Origin: CAZMYM01 sp964620325
GTDB lineage: Bacteria > Bipolaricaulota > Bipolaricaulia > UBA7950 > UBA9294
Direction of reading: 5' to 3'
NCBI GenBank assembly: GCA_964620325.1
Contig: CAZUIM010000011.1
Span: 1 to 64,000 of the forward strand
Length of the DNA stretch: 64,000 nucleotides
The notes beneath the pieces are model-generated. The model had not been told where the DNA came from. It did no database searches and saw only the letters and a list, made by a program, of their open reading frames with translations. This document shows, in pieces, positions 42,852 through 52,239 of this stretch (positions within the stretch are counted from its first letter, which is position 1; the number at the start of each line of letters is the position of its first letter). The position numbers were made by a program, and so were the translations under genes.

Positions 42852-43919
42852 GTGAAGAAGGCGCAGATGGAGTTCCTGGAGCAGTTCATGGGTACGTTCT
42901 GCCCGACCGGATTTGAGCAGGAGGGGGCGGCGGTCTGGAAGGCGGAAGCGGAGACGTTTGCCGATCGGACGTGGAAGGACGTGCTCGGCAACACGTTCGC
43001 AGCGATCAACGAGTCCGGAAGCCCGAAAGTGCTCCTGGCAGGCCACGTCGATGAAATCGGCCTGATGATCACCTACGTCAACGACGAGGGATTCCTGTCG
43101 TTCCAGACGCTCGGGGGGTGGGATCCGCAGGTCCTTCCGGGTCAGCGGGTCCGGATTCGTACCCAAAACGGCGACATCCTCGGCGTCGTCGGCCGAAAGG
43201 CGATCCACGTGATGACGCCCGAGGAGCGGAAGAAGGTCGTCCAAGTCGAGGACCTGTGGATCGACATCGGCGTCGCCGACAAGAAAGAGGCGGTGTCGCT
43301 CGTGGAGATCGGAGATCCGGCGGTCCTCGACTACGGCTTCGCGTCGCTGCGCAACAACATCTACGTCGCTCGCGCGTTCGACGATCGAATCGGGGCGTTC
43401 GTCGTCCTCGAGGCACTCCGCCTCCTGTCGGAGATCGACCCGTCGGCTGCGGTGTACGCCGTCGCGACGACGCAAGAGGAGATCGGGGCGCGCGGAGCGA
43501 CGGTCGGCGCATTCGGGATCGATCCGGACGTAACAATCGCCGTCGACGTCGGTCAGGCGACCGACACGCCGAAGATGAACGATGCGAGGATCAAGCACGG
43601 CGAGCTGTCGCTCGGCAACGGGCCACAGGTGACGCGGGGGCCGAACGTCAACCCGGAGCTCTTCCGCCGGATGATGGAGGCCGCTTCGACGAACGAGATT
43701 CCGGTGCAGATCGAGGGCTTCCCGCGCGCGACGCCGACCGACGGCGGTCGGATGCAGGTCGTCGGAGCCGGGAACGCCGCAGCGGTCATCGGGATTCCGA
43801 ACCGGTACATGCACAGCCCTTGCGAGCTTCTCCACCTCGACGACGTGGAGAACGCGTCGAAGTTGATCGCCCGGACGGTCGCCGGCTTCAACTCCGACAC
43901 CAGTTTCATCCCCGAGTAG
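42852..43919 (+). CDS. M42 family metallopeptidase (glutamyl aminopeptidase/endoglucanase-like)
   Basis: The 355-residue protein is a dinuclear-zinc aminopeptidase of the M42 (TET) family, usually a cytoplasmic dodecamer. The metal and catalytic residues are in GHVDEIGLMI (H65, D67), ARAFDDRIGAF, TTQEEIGARG and the late RYMHSPCELL. The start is GTG with AAGGAGG upstream. It is divergent from the XRE operon; peptide breakdown would feed the nearby amino-acid catabolism. Confidence 0.93.
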   Translation: MKKAQMEFLEQFMGTFCPTGFEQEGAAVWKAEAETFADRTWKDVLGNTFAAINESGSPKVLLAGHVDEIGLMITYVNDEGFLSFQTLGGWDPQVLPGQRVRIRTQNGDILGVVGRKAIHVMTPEERKKVVQVEDLWIDIGVADKKEAVSLVEIGDPAVLDYGFASLRNNIYVARAFDDRIGAFVVLEALRLLSEIDPSAAVYAVATTQEEIGARGATVGAFGIDPDVTIAVDVGQATDTPKMNDARIKHGELSLGNGPQVTRGPNVNPELFRRMMEAASTNEIPVQIEGFPRATPTDGGRMQVVGAGNAAAVIGIPNRYMHSPCELLHLDDVENASKLIARTVAGFNSDTSFIPE

Positions 43920-44017
43920 GCGGCGAGACTCGAACGCGGATACGGTCTCCGCTGCGAGTGAATCGGTCGAGGGCGACGTCGTCACGCTTGTTCAAGAGCC
44001 GATCGTCGTGTAGGCTC

Positions 44018-44114
<97 letters not shown>

Positions 44115-44141
44115 TCCCGGAGCTCCCGCGGAGCGCCGGGA
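44115..44141 (+). terminator. Riboswitch expression platform, terminator-like hairpin
   Basis: TCCCGGAGCTCC (44115-44126) and GGAGCGCCGGGA (44130-44141) form a 12-bp stem with one mismatch and a 3-base loop, followed by a weak pyrimidine tract. The segment GAGCTCCCGC (44120-44129) can instead pair with GCGGGGAGCTC (44024-44034), which includes the 5' side of P1. TPP binding would free the terminator. Confidence 0.7.
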
Positions 44142-44191
44142 TCATCTCTTTCCCTGGGAGTCGGGAAGCCACCTGAGCCGACCGCCTGACG

Positions 44192-44854
44192 ATGGCAGGC
44201 GAAACGATTCTGATCTTAGCGAATGGAGAATGGTCCGGGACCGACCGGCTCCGGACACTCGTGGCGGCGGCTGACTGGGTGATCGCCTCCGACGGCGGTT
44301 GCGCGAAGGGACTCGAGCTCGGCCTCCGGATCGACGAGGTCGTCGGGGATCTCGATTCGATCTCCGAATCCGATCGGGCCCGCCTGATGGATGCGGGATC
44401 GCCGGTCGTTCACGTCTTTCCCCGAGACAAGAACGCGACCGATCTCGAACTGGCCATCGACCACGCCCTCCGCCGCAAGCCGAAGCGGATCGTCCTGTTC
44501 GGAGCGCTGGGCAATCGGATCGATCAGACGATCGCCAACCTCCACCTGCTGGAACGGGGGCCGACATCGGGCGTCTCGATCCACCTGGCCGCGGGACGGG
44601 AGACCCTCTTCGCCGTGGACGGGGACGTCACGATCGATGCCGCCCGGATCGGCGACCGGATCTCGCTGATTCCGGTCTCAGCGACGGCCCGCGTGTCGAC
44701 CGAAGGGCTCCGCTACCGGCTGCACGACGAGACGCTCTATCGAGCGGCGTCGCGCGGTATCTCGAACGTCGTCGCGGGTCTCCCCGCTCGCGTTCGCGTC
44801 ACCGAGGGCGTACTCCTGGTCGTGCACGCCGGATCGGGGAGCGTCGATGACTGA
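44192..44854 (+). CDS. thiN: Thiamin pyrophosphokinase
   Basis: The 220-residue enzyme transfers pyrophosphate from ATP to thiamin, giving TPP. Family motifs are ADWVIASDGGCAKG, EVVGDLDSISE and RDKNATDLELAIDHAL in the catalytic domain, with a C-terminal beta domain (ISLIPVSATARVSTEGLRY). It is the first gene after the TPP riboswitch. The ATG has no clear SD. It overlaps the permease gene by eight bases. Confidence 0.94.
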   Translation: MAGETILILANGEWSGTDRLRTLVAAADWVIASDGGCAKGLELGLRIDEVVGDLDSISESDRARLMDAGSPVVHVFPRDKNATDLELAIDHALRRKPKRIVLFGALGNRIDQTIANLHLLERGPTSGVSIHLAAGRETLFAVDGDVTIDAARIGDRISLIPVSATARVSTEGLRYRLHDETLYRAASRGISNVVAGLPARVRVTEGVLLVVHAGSGSVDD

Positions 44855-45638
44855 TCGGGCACACGGCCGACGGACGGGATGGGCAGGCCGACTGCGAGTG
44901 CATCGCTGGATCCTCAGTCTCATCCTGTTCATTCTCCTCTGGCAGTTGGCGACGTGGGTCTTCACGATTCCGGCCTACCTGCTCCCCTCTCCCGCGGCGA
45001 CCGTGCGTGCCGTCGTCGACGACCTCTCGTTCCTCGGTCCGCATCTTGGGATGACGCTCCTAGAGACCGGGTCCGGGTTTGCCGTGGCGATTGCGGTCGG
45101 CCTGTTCCTCGGAACGGTGATGAACGCATCGATCCTTGCGAAGGATCTCCTCTACCCACCTCTCGTCCTGTCGCAGGCCGTCCCGCTGATCGCCATCGCG
45201 CCGCTCGTGCTGATCTGGTTCGGGTTCGGCGTTCTGTCGAAGATCCTGATCGTCGCCTTCGTTTGTGTGTTTCCGATCGCCGTCAACACGTACGAGGGGT
45301 TCCGGACGGTCGATCCGGCCTACCGGGAGCTGCTGACCACGTTTGGAGCCTCGGTCGGCGATCGCTATCGGCACTTGTACGTCCCCGCGACGCTCCCCGG
45401 AATCGTCGCGGGGGCGAAGATCTCGGCAACGTACAGCGTCCTGGGCGCGGTGATCGGCGAGTGGCTCGGTGGGTCGAAAGGAATGGGGGTCTACATGACT
45501 CGAGCGCTCAGCTCGGTCCGAGTCGATCGGATGTTCGGAGCGATCCTGATCGTGATGCTACTCAGCTACGGGCTGTTCAAGTCGATCGACGGAATCGGAC
45601 GATCGATCACTCCATGGATGCAAAGGGGGAACGGATGA
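44847..45638 (+). CDS. thiX: ABC transporter permease for a thiamin precursor (ThiX-like)
   Basis: The 263-residue permease of the SsuC/TauC-like family has six membrane helices and the EAA-type loop (ELLTTFGASVGDRYRHLYVPATLPG). Between thiN and a THI5-like binding protein under a TPP riboswitch, it most likely imports a hydroxymethylpyrimidine or related precursor. Its stop overlaps the next ATG (ATGA). Confidence 0.9.
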   Translation: MTDRAHGRRTGWAGRLRVHRWILSLILFILLWQLATWVFTIPAYLLPSPAATVRAVVDDLSFLGPHLGMTLLETGSGFAVAIAVGLFLGTVMNASILAKDLLYPPLVLSQAVPLIAIAPLVLIWFGFGVLSKILIVAFVCVFPIAVNTYEGFRTVDPAYRELLTTFGASVGDRYRHLYVPATLPGIVAGAKISATYSVLGAVIGEWLGGSKGMGVYMTRALSSVRVDRMFGAILIVMLLSYGLFKSIDGIGRSITPWMQRGNG

Positions 45639-46612
45639 GGCGAATGTTGGCTGTTCTCGCCGTCGCCGCCGTGGCGTCGGCGACCTGTTGGGGGACGGAG
45701 GCGGTGCGCGTCGCGCTCGACTGGACGCCGAACACGAACCACACCGGGCTTCTGGTCGCGCGCGATCGAGGATTCTACGAGGCGGAGGGGGTCGAGTTGC
45801 GACTCGTCGAACCGGGGCCGACGGTCGCACTGCAGCTGGTTGCAGTCGGGCAGGCCGATTTCGGGATTTCGAGCCAGGAGTATGTCACGATGGCACGCGC
45901 GCAGGGGATCCCGGTCGTGTCGGTCGCGACCTTGTACCCACACAACACGTCCGGATTTGCGGCGGCGGCGGATCGAAACATCCAGACGCCGAGCGATCTG
46001 GCCGGAAAGACGTACGCCGGATGGGGGAGCGAGATGGAAGAGGCGATGATCCGCACCGTCATGGCGCTTCACGGTGAGGATCCGACGACGGTGAACGTGA
46101 CCAACATCGGGACGATCGACTTCACGACCGCCGTCCGGCTGGGCATCGCGGACTTCTACTGGGTCTTCTACGGCTGGCAGGGGGTTCACGCGGAGCTGGA
46201 GGGGATCGACTTCGACTTCATCCTGCTCTCCGATCTGGCCGAGGTCTTCGACTACTACACGCCGGTGTTGATCACGAGCGAGCGGCTCCTCGGGCGAGAT
46301 CCCGATCTCGTCGCCCGCTTCCTGCGGGCGACAGCGCGCGGCTACACGACCGCCGCCCGGGAACCGGAGACGTCGGCCGAACTCCTGCTCGACTACGCGC
46401 CGGAGCTCGATCGGGACCTCGTCATCGCGTCGCAGCGCTGGCTGACCGACGTATCGATCCTGAGCGTGGAATCCTGGGGTTTCCAGGAAGAACGGGTCTG
46501 GAGGGAGTTCTCGGCATGGGCGCTCGAGGCCGGTCTGATCGGGAATCCGATCGATCCGCTCGGCGCATTCAGCAACGCGTACCTTCCAGGACAGGATGAT
46601 GGAGACCGATGA
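45635..46612 (+). CDS. thiY: ABC transporter binding protein, NMT1/THI5-like (ThiY-like)
   Basis: The 325-residue protein has a signal peptide (about 1-21) and an NMT1/THI5-like binding fold: VRVALDWTPNTNHTGLLVAR, GFYEAEGVELRLVEPGP and GQADFGISSQE. The family binds pyrimidine precursors of thiamin such as formylaminopyrimidine. The ATG at 45635 follows AAAGGGGG and overlaps thiX. Confidence 0.92.
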   Translation: MRRMLAVLAVAAVASATCWGTEAVRVALDWTPNTNHTGLLVARDRGFYEAEGVELRLVEPGPTVALQLVAVGQADFGISSQEYVTMARAQGIPVVSVATLYPHNTSGFAAAADRNIQTPSDLAGKTYAGWGSEMEEAMIRTVMALHGEDPTTVNVTNIGTIDFTTAVRLGIADFYWVFYGWQGVHAELEGIDFDFILLSDLAEVFDYYTPVLITSERLLGRDPDLVARFLRATARGYTTAAREPETSAELLLDYAPELDRDLVIASQRWLTDVSILSVESWGFQEERVWREFSAWALEAGLIGNPIDPLGAFSNAYLPGQDDGDR

Positions 46613-47352
46613 TCGCCGTCGTGAAGGGCCTGTCGAAGTGGTTCGGCGATCTCGAGGTGCTGCGAGACATCACCTTCGAGATCGAGAAAGGCGAACAGAT
46701 CGCCCTTCTCGGGCCGTCCGGGTGCGGAAAGACAACGCTTCTGCGGATCCTGCTCGGTCTCGAGTGTGCGAACGGCGGATCGGTGGAGAGCCGACTCTCT
46801 CGCGCCGGTTACCTCCCGCAGGACGCTCTCCTGTTCCCGTGGAAGACGGTGGTCGAGAACGTCGAGCTGCCGTTGCAGATCGCCGGGGTCGCCCGGTCGA
46901 CGCGTCGCCGGGCCGTCGCCGATCGTCTCCCGCGCTTCGGGCTGAGCGGGTTCGAGGATGCGTATCCGCACGAGCTCTCCGGTGGAATGAAGCAGCGCGC
47001 CGCGCTCCTCCGCGCGGTGATGACGGGGGCCGAGTCGCTTGTCCTCGACGAGCCGTTCGGCGCGCTCGATACCCTCACTCGACATCGCCTGCAGGGATGG
47101 CTCTCCGATCTTGCATCCGAGCTTGCGAGCACCCTCGTCTTCGTCACGCACGATCTGGAGGAGGCGATCGTTCTGGCCGAACGGATCGTCGTGTTGACGG
47201 AGCGACCGGCCTCCGTCCTGGGCGTCTGCTCCGTGAGGCTCACACCGGCCGAGCGCGAGGACCGGCTCGGCCCGGCGTTCGCGGGGGCGAAGGACGGTGC
47301 GATGAGACTGATCCTGCAAGGAGTTCCTGATGAAGCAAGACAACCCATTTGA
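46609..47352 (+). CDS. thiZ: ABC transporter ATPase (ThiZ-like)
   Basis: The 247-residue ATPase has Walker A GPSGCGKTT, Q-loop LPQDALLFPWKTV, signature LSGGMKQR, Walker B SLVLDEPFGALD and switch His in FVTHDLEEA. It belongs to the SsuB/TauB-type family and drives the ThiX permease. The start overlaps thiY (ATGA). Confidence 0.94.
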   Translation: MIAVVKGLSKWFGDLEVLRDITFEIEKGEQIALLGPSGCGKTTLLRILLGLECANGGSVESRLSRAGYLPQDALLFPWKTVVENVELPLQIAGVARSTRRRAVADRLPRFGLSGFEDAYPHELSGGMKQRAALLRAVMTGAESLVLDEPFGALDTLTRHRLQGWLSDLASELASTLVFVTHDLEEAIVLAERIVVLTERPASVLGVCSVRLTPAEREDRLGPAFAGAKDGAMRLILQGVPDEARQPI

Positions 47353-48046
47353 GACGCGATTCCGAGACTACGACGCGTGGTTCGACCGGAATCGAAACGT
47401 CTTCGAGTCGGAGCTTCGGGCGATTCGCGCCGTTCTGCCGGCTCCGGGGCGTTGGATCGAGATCGGCGTCGGATCGGGCCGATTCGCTTCGGCGCTCGGA
47501 ATCGGCGTCGGGGTCGAGCCGGCCGACGGGATCGCGTCCTTGGCCGGGGAACGCGGCGTTCGGGTCCTCAAGGGGTTCGCAGAGGATCTCCCACTGGGAG
47601 ACACGTGTTTCGACGCGGCGTTCATGATCACGACCCTCTGTTTCGCCCGACGGATGGACCGTGCCCTCTTTGAGCTCCATCGGATCCTGATTCCCGGTGG
47701 GACTGGCATCATCGCGTTCATCCCGTCGGACAGCCCGTTCGGCGCTCTCTATCAGAGCGCGGAGACGAAAGACCCGTTCTTTCGGTGCGCCTCGCTTCGC
47801 CCCCGCGCCGAAGTGATCGGAGCCGTCGAGGCCGCGGGGCTCGTCGTCGATCGGGCGGTGCACACGCTGACGACCGACGTTTCGGCGGCGAACGATCGGG
47901 TGGAGGAGCCTCGCGAGGGGCCGGAGGAGGGCTCGTTCGTCGTCCTTCGAGCGATCCGGCCGGCCGTGCACGACGCGGGACTCTCGACGGAGGGGCAAGA
48001 GCTCGGAATCGTGCTTGACACGGACGAGACGGGGCGCGTAGCATGA
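47330..48046 (+). CDS. Class I SAM-dependent methyltransferase
   Basis: The 238-residue protein has the SAM-binding motif WIEIGVGSGRFA (about residues 42-53), a second acidic position in GVEPADG, and motif DAAFMITTLCF. The methyl acceptor is unknown. Its ATG lies 23 bases inside the end of thiZ with the SD AAGGAG, so it belongs to the TPP-controlled operon; a role in pyrimidine-precursor metabolism is only a guess. Confidence 0.88.
   Translation: MKQDNPFETRFRDYDAWFDRNRNVFESELRAIRAVLPAPGRWIEIGVGSGRFASALGIGVGVEPADGIASLAGERGVRVLKGFAEDLPLGDTCFDAAFMITTLCFARRMDRALFELHRILIPGGTGIIAFIPSDSPFGALYQSAETKDPFFRCASLRPRAEVIGAVEAAGLVVDRAVHTLTTDVSAANDRVEEPREGPEEGSFVVLRAIRPAVHDAGLSTEGQELGIVLDTDETGRVA
48015..48044 (+). 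promoter_or_regulatory. Putative promoter of the lipid-kinase gene, leaderless type
   Basis: A consensus TTGACA (48015-48020) and TAGCAT (48039-48044) are 18 bases apart within the end of the methyltransferase gene. The kinase ATG (48051) follows 6 bases later with no SD, so transcription would start at or next to the ATG. Confidence 0.5.
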
Positions 48047-48050
48047 CGTC

Positions 48051-48941
48051 ATGGACGACCAGAAGTTCTTCCTGATCGTCAACCTGATCGCCGGTCACGG
48101 TCGATGCAAGGAGCTCTTCCCGAAGATCCGCGCCGAGCTCGATCGGCGCGGGATCGACTACGAGCTCCACTTCACCAACGAACCGCTCGAGGCGACCGAC
48201 GTCACCAGAATGGGGCTCGAGGCGGGCTTCTCTCGCATTATCGCGATGGGCGGTGACGGAACGGTCAACGAAGTGGCGAACGGGTTGAACGGTACCGATG
48301 CGACGCTGTGTGTCATTCCGGCCGGCAACGGAAATGACTTCGTTCGAACGATCGGGATTCCAAGCAACCCGATCCACGCCCTCGACGTGCTCACATCGGG
48401 CACGTCCCGAACGATCGATCTCGGGCTTGTCGACGACGACCGTTGCGTGGTCAACGGACTCGGCGTCGGCATCGACGCCCAGGTCGCGCGGGACGTCCTG
48501 GCGATGGAGCGTCTCCACGGAGTTCCCGCCTATCTGACGGCGGCGATCAGGGAGGTCTTTCGGTTCAAGGCGTTTCCGGTGACCCTGAGCGTCGAAGGGT
48601 GGAATCTCGAGCTTGAGTGTCTCTCTCTCGGCATCGCGAACGGCCCGTATTGCGGGGGCGGCTTCAAATTGGCGCCGCGAGCCGAGGTTGACGACGGACG
48701 AATCGACATCGCAGCGGTCGGAGACTTTCCCCGTCTCGAGCGGCTCATCCGGTTGCCGCAGGCACGGGCCGGGAAGCACTTGAACCTCGCTCGCGTTCAC
48801 TATCGGCAGGTCGATCGCGTCACCGTGTCGTCGCCGGCGAAGCTCGTCGCTCACATCGACGGTGAGCCGTATCGACTTCCGACGGAGCCGTTCGAAGTCA
48901 CTGTCCTTCCGCGTGCGTTGCGGGTTCTCGTTCCTCGCTAG
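48051..48941 (+). CDS. Diacylglycerol kinase-family lipid kinase
   Basis: The 296-residue protein is a DagB/YegS-type kinase: IVNLIAGHGR at the start, IIAMGGDGTVNEVANGL as nucleotide-binding loop, IPAGNGNDFVRTIGI, and NGPYCGGGFKLAPRAEVDDG in the C-terminal domain. It phosphorylates diacylglycerol or another lipid at the membrane. It ends convergent with mutL, overlapping by four bases. Confidence 0.93.
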   Translation: MDDQKFFLIVNLIAGHGRCKELFPKIRAELDRRGIDYELHFTNEPLEATDVTRMGLEAGFSRIIAMGGDGTVNEVANGLNGTDATLCVIPAGNGNDFVRTIGIPSNPIHALDVLTSGTSRTIDLGLVDDDRCVVNGLGVGIDAQVARDVLAMERLHGVPAYLTAAIREVFRFKAFPVTLSVEGWNLELECLSLGIANGPYCGGGFKLAPRAEVDDGRIDIAAVGDFPRLERLIRLPQARAGKHLNLARVHYRQVDRVTVSSPAKLVAHIDGEPYRLPTEPFEVTVLPRALRVLVPR

Positions 48942-50665
48942 GTTCTGCGGAATCTTCGATCGAGGTCGTCCCGTTCGATGAAGAAGATGATCGGCCGCCC
49001 GTGCGGGCACGTGTACGGATTGTCGAGCATCATCAGGTTCTCCACCATCCGCTGAGCCTCCGTCAGGGTGAGGCGTTCGCCGGCCTTCACCGCTGCACTA
49101 CAGGCCATCGCGCTCATCAGTCGATCGAACAGGGCCGACTCGAGGTCACCGTCCTCGTCGAGCGCGTCCGCCAGCTGCTCCGCGAGCTCTTGGAAGTCAC
49201 GCTGGGACTGAACCTCGGCGAGCATCCTGGGGTACTCGCGAAACAGGAACGTTCCGCCCCCGAATTCCTCGAGGACGATGCCGACGCTCTGGAGCCGTTC
49301 GCGATGTGCCGAGAGGACGGTGGCGGTCTCGAAGGAGACCTCGACGCGGACCGGAAGGAGGAAGATCTGTCTCGGGATCCCGGACTCCTGCGCCTGCTTC
49401 CGGAGGCGCTCGTACAGGATGCGCTCGTGGGCGATGTGCTGATCGATGATTTCGAGTCCATCGGGTGTTTCGACCAACAAGTAGGTGAATTGCAGTTGCC
49501 CGATCACGCGACGGTCGCCCTGGACCCTCACTCTCTCCGCCTCTCGCTCCCGGGCGGTCGCGCCGACGGCGGAGCGGAGATCAAACGCTAGAGGCCTGGC
49601 GTTCACGTCGCGGACTTCGCTTGCGGCGCCGGTCGATCGACGGTCTCCCGCCTCCGGATGGAGGAAAGGGGCGACGACGTGCGACGAGGAAAGCGCCCGC
49701 TGGAGGGCGGCGGCGAGCGTGTCTTGTACGTGGCGCGACTCCGCAAAGCGGATCTCCTCTTTGCGAGGATGGATGTTGACGTCGACCTTCTCCGGCGGAA
49801 CGTCGATTCGAATGAAGCCGATCGGGAACCCCCCAGGTCGGAGGAGGCCGCGATAGGCGCTGGCGAGAACGTAGGCGAGTCCGCGATCGGTGACGAGGCG
49901 CCCGTTGACGATGAACAGCTGGTCGCGCCGATTGCCCCGTCGAAGATCGGGCCGGCTGACGAATCCGGAGACCGACGTGTCGCCGCGGCTCGCCTCGACC
50001 GGGATGAGAGCCTTCACCACTTCCGTCCCGTAGAGCTGACCGATCCGCTCGAGCAGGGTCGAGGCAACCGGCCCATCGAAGACCGATCGACCGTCGTGGG
50101 TCAGCCGCCAGCCAACCTCGTGCGCCAGCAAGGCGGTCCGCTGACAGACCCGGTTGACGTGGAGGAACTCCGTTCTCGGTGTGCCGAGGAAGCGCGCGCG
50201 CGCTGGGAGATTGAAGAAGAGATCGCTCACTTCGATGGTCGTCCCGGGACCGCGCGCCTCCGGCCCGGCGCCCTCGACCGAACCGGCGGCGACGTGAAGG
50301 GCAAACGCCTCGACCGCGTCGCGCGGGCGGGAGACGATGCGGATCCTGGAGACGGCGGCGATGCTCGCCAACCCCTCGCCACGGAACCCGAGGGTGTGAA
50401 TCGCCCCGAGGTCGTCCTCGGTCCGAATCTTGCTCGTGGCGTAGCGCTCGACGGAGAGGCGCAAGTCGTCCTCGTTCATGCCGACCCCGTCATCGCGAAT
50501 CGTAATCGATGAGGTCCCACCGGCGACGATGTCGATCTCGACACGCTCACTTTTTGCGTCGATTGCGTTCTCGATCAGCTCTTTGACGACGGAGGCGGGA
50601 CGCTCGATCACCTCTCCGGCAGCGATCTTCCGGGTCAGCTCCTCCGTCAGACGTACGATCGCCAT
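48938..50665 (-). CDS. mutL: DNA mismatch repair protein MutL
   Basis: The 575-residue protein has the GHKL ATPase motifs at the N-terminus (ELIENAIDAKS, IRDDGVGM, YATSKI, GFRGEGLASI). The C-terminal domain carries the endonuclease-type motif DQHIAHERILYE, the ACSAAVKAG segment and the zinc-binding YTCPHGRPIIF. It should nick DNA in methyl-independent mismatch repair, like Bacillus MutL. In the motif DQHA the Ala is Ile. There is no SD before the ATG; a promoter pair ends 9 bases upstream. Confidence 0.96.
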   Translation of the reverse strand: MAIVRLTEELTRKIAAGEVIERPASVVKELIENAIDAKSERVEIDIVAGGTSSITIRDDGVGMNEDDLRLSVERYATSKIRTEDDLGAIHTLGFRGEGLASIAAVSRIRIVSRPRDAVEAFALHVAAGSVEGAGPEARGPGTTIEVSDLFFNLPARARFLGTPRTEFLHVNRVCQRTALLAHEVGWRLTHDGRSVFDGPVASTLLERIGQLYGTEVVKALIPVEASRGDTSVSGFVSRPDLRRGNRRDQLFIVNGRLVTDRGLAYVLASAYRGLLRPGGFPIGFIRIDVPPEKVDVNIHPRKEEIRFAESRHVQDTLAAALQRALSSSHVVAPFLHPEAGDRRSTGAASEVRDVNARPLAFDLRSAVGATAREREAERVRVQGDRRVIGQLQFTYLLVETPDGLEIIDQHIAHERILYERLRKQAQESGIPRQIFLLPVRVEVSFETATVLSAHRERLQSVGIVLEEFGGGTFLFREYPRMLAEVQSQRDFQELAEQLADALDEDGDLESALFDRLMSAMACSAAVKAGERLTLTEAQRMVENLMMLDNPYTCPHGRPIIFFIERDDLDRRFRRT

Positions 50666-50674
50666 GGCGAAAGA

Positions 50675-50703
50675 AGGCTACTCGATCGCTCCGGTTCTCA
50701 CAA
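50675..50703 (-). promoter_or_regulatory. Putative mutL promoter, leaderless type
   Basis: On the minus strand TTGTGA (plus 50698-50703) and TAGCCT (50675-50680) are 17 bases apart, and the mutL ATG follows after 9 bases with no Shine-Dalgarno. Confidence 0.4.
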
Positions 50704-50710
50704 TCGGCGT

Positions 50711-50739
50711 TTGCCCCCCGTCAGGCACTTGCGTATCGT
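50711..50739 (+). promoter_or_regulatory. Putative promoter of the HTH gene, leaderless type
   Basis: TTGCCC (50711-50716) and TATCGT (50734-50739) are 17 bases apart, and the ATG (50750) follows after 10 bases without an SD. It is back-to-back with the mutL promoter. Confidence 0.4.
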
Positions 50740-50749
50740 TTTCGGCAGA

Positions 50750-51208
50750 ATGCACACGATTACGAGTCTCAGGAAGGCCCTCGACCTGTCAACGACAAAC
50801 CAGGTCCGCAATCGGATCGATGCCGTCAAAGACGTGCTGGCCGATCATCTCCGTCGAGGACCGAACAACCAGATTCTTCTCACCGACGAAGGCCTCGGAA
50901 CCCTCCGGCGGTTGCAGGAGTTGTACGATAGTGGACTAACCATGGCAGAGGCGAGTGAAGTTATACGCACTACGGCCGATCGTAAGGGTATTCGGAACAC
51001 AGAGGAATCCGATCGTTACGCATCAAACCCGACTATTCCTAGTCCGCCGGGTGTTCTCATCGACGCACTTCGCGATGAGATCGCATTCTTGCGCAAGCGG
51101 GTCTCGTTCTTGGAAGAGGAACTCCGCGCTCGCGCCCGACGCGAGGGTGAAACGTCGGAGGGCTCGGCATGGTGGGAGCGATTGCGAGGTGAGGTCGATG
51201 CATCTTAG
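50750..51208 (+). CDS. Small MerR-like HTH protein with coiled-coil tail
   Basis: The 152-residue protein begins with a possible winged-helix DNA-binding region (SLRKALDLSTTNQVRNRIDA, QILLTDEGLGTLRRLQELYD, LTMAEASEVI). A polar linker and a predicted coiled coil follow (about 110-135: RDEIAFLRKRVSFLEEEL). The pattern resembles MerR-type regulators. The target is unknown. Its stop overlaps the HD-domain gene, so the two probably act together. Confidence 0.7.
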   Translation: MHTITSLRKALDLSTTNQVRNRIDAVKDVLADHLRRGPNNQILLTDEGLGTLRRLQELYDSGLTMAEASEVIRTTADRKGIRNTEESDRYASNPTIPSPPGVLIDALRDEIAFLRKRVSFLEEELRARARREGETSEGSAWWERLRGEVDAS

Positions 51209-51971
51209 GGTGCCAACGCGTGGAAACGAGACCCTCGAGCGGTTGGTCGAGCGCCTCGCGAAGTCGCAAGCGCTCGACGCGCTCTGGACTGCGTCGAACG
51301 TCACCGCGATCGATCGGATGGAGATCAACGATCACGGGCCGATCCACGTCCGGATCATCAGCAACATCGCATTGAAGCTCCTTCGCCTCCTCGTCGACGC
51401 GGGCGTGACGCCGAGCGTCGTGAAGGATCACGAGCTTCGTGTGGATGACGCCGAGGTCGTCGTCATCCTCGCGTCGGCGCTGCACGACATCGGCCACGTG
51501 ATTCATCGATCGGATCACGAGGCCCTCTCCCTCGTACTCGCCGCCCCTCTCATCGATGAGCTTCTGGACGGGCTCTACGGCGAGCGGACGAGAACGATCA
51601 TCAAAGGGGAGACCCTCCACGCGATCTACACGCATCAACGAGAGCTTCAGCCGCTCACCCTCGAGGCGGGGATCGTCAAGGTCGCTGACGCGCTCGACAT
51701 GGAGTCGGGACGAGCGCGGATCCCCTTCTCGATCGGCCGGCTCAGCATCCATTCGGTCTCGGCGATGGCGATTCGGAAGGTGACCCTCACGGCCGGCGAG
51801 GCTCGCCCGATCAAGATCTCGATCGAGATGTCGAACTCCGCCGGCATCTACCAGCTCGACAACCTTCTCCGGGAGAAGTTGAAGAACTCGACGCTCGCCC
51901 CATACGTCGAGGTGATCGCCGAGATCGCCGGAGACGAGGAGAAGATCGTCGAGCGGTATTCGATCGACTGA
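51198..51971 (+). CDS. HD-domain phosphohydrolase
   Basis: The 257-residue protein carries an HD metal site: H50 (HGPIHVRIISNIALKLL), H96-D97 (SALHDIGHVIHRSDHE) and a later Asp (IVKVADALDM). Residues 180-257 form an extra domain. HD proteins of this size cleave nucleotides or cyclic nucleotides; the substrate is unknown. The ATG follows GAGGTGAGG and overlaps the preceding gene. A GC-rich hairpin (GAGGCC/GGCCTC) lies just after the stop. Confidence 0.85.
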   Translation: MHLRVPTRGNETLERLVERLAKSQALDALWTASNVTAIDRMEINDHGPIHVRIISNIALKLLRLLVDAGVTPSVVKDHELRVDDAEVVVILASALHDIGHVIHRSDHEALSLVLAAPLIDELLDGLYGERTRTIIKGETLHAIYTHQRELQPLTLEAGIVKVADALDMESGRARIPFSIGRLSIHSVSAMAIRKVTLTAGEARPIKISIEMSNSAGIYQLDNLLREKLKNSTLAPYVEVIAEIAGDEEKIVERYSID

Positions 51972-52106
51972 GAGGCCCGTAAACGGCCTCGACCGGCTCC
52001 GGCCGACTTCACTACGGGTCACTGCTGCCTTGTCACTCCATCGGTACGCGCGCGTCGGATGGAGACAGTGTCGTTCGGTAGGCCCTTTGCGACGCGTTCG
52101 CGCCGA

Positions 52107-52138
52107 TGTCGCAACAAAAGTACCCTTTTGTTGCGACA
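52107..52138. repeat. AT-rich 14-bp perfect inverted repeat
   Basis: TGTCGCAACAAAAG (52107-52120), loop TACC, and its exact complement (52125-52138). It is distinctly AT-rich against the surrounding DNA. A second inverted repeat lies at 52036-52064 (CTCCATC/GATGGAG). Both stand between the HD gene and the repeat array preceding the recombinase, so they are candidates for a recombination site or operator. The interval 51972-52239 holds no gene. Confidence 0.75.
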
Positions 52139-52239
52139 GTCATCACCAGCCTCGTCGCTCCAGCGACTTACCCTTCCGGGCGATTCGGCCGACGCGGGAC
52201 CGGACGCCGCCGCGTCCAACGCTACGCGAGGACGAGGCT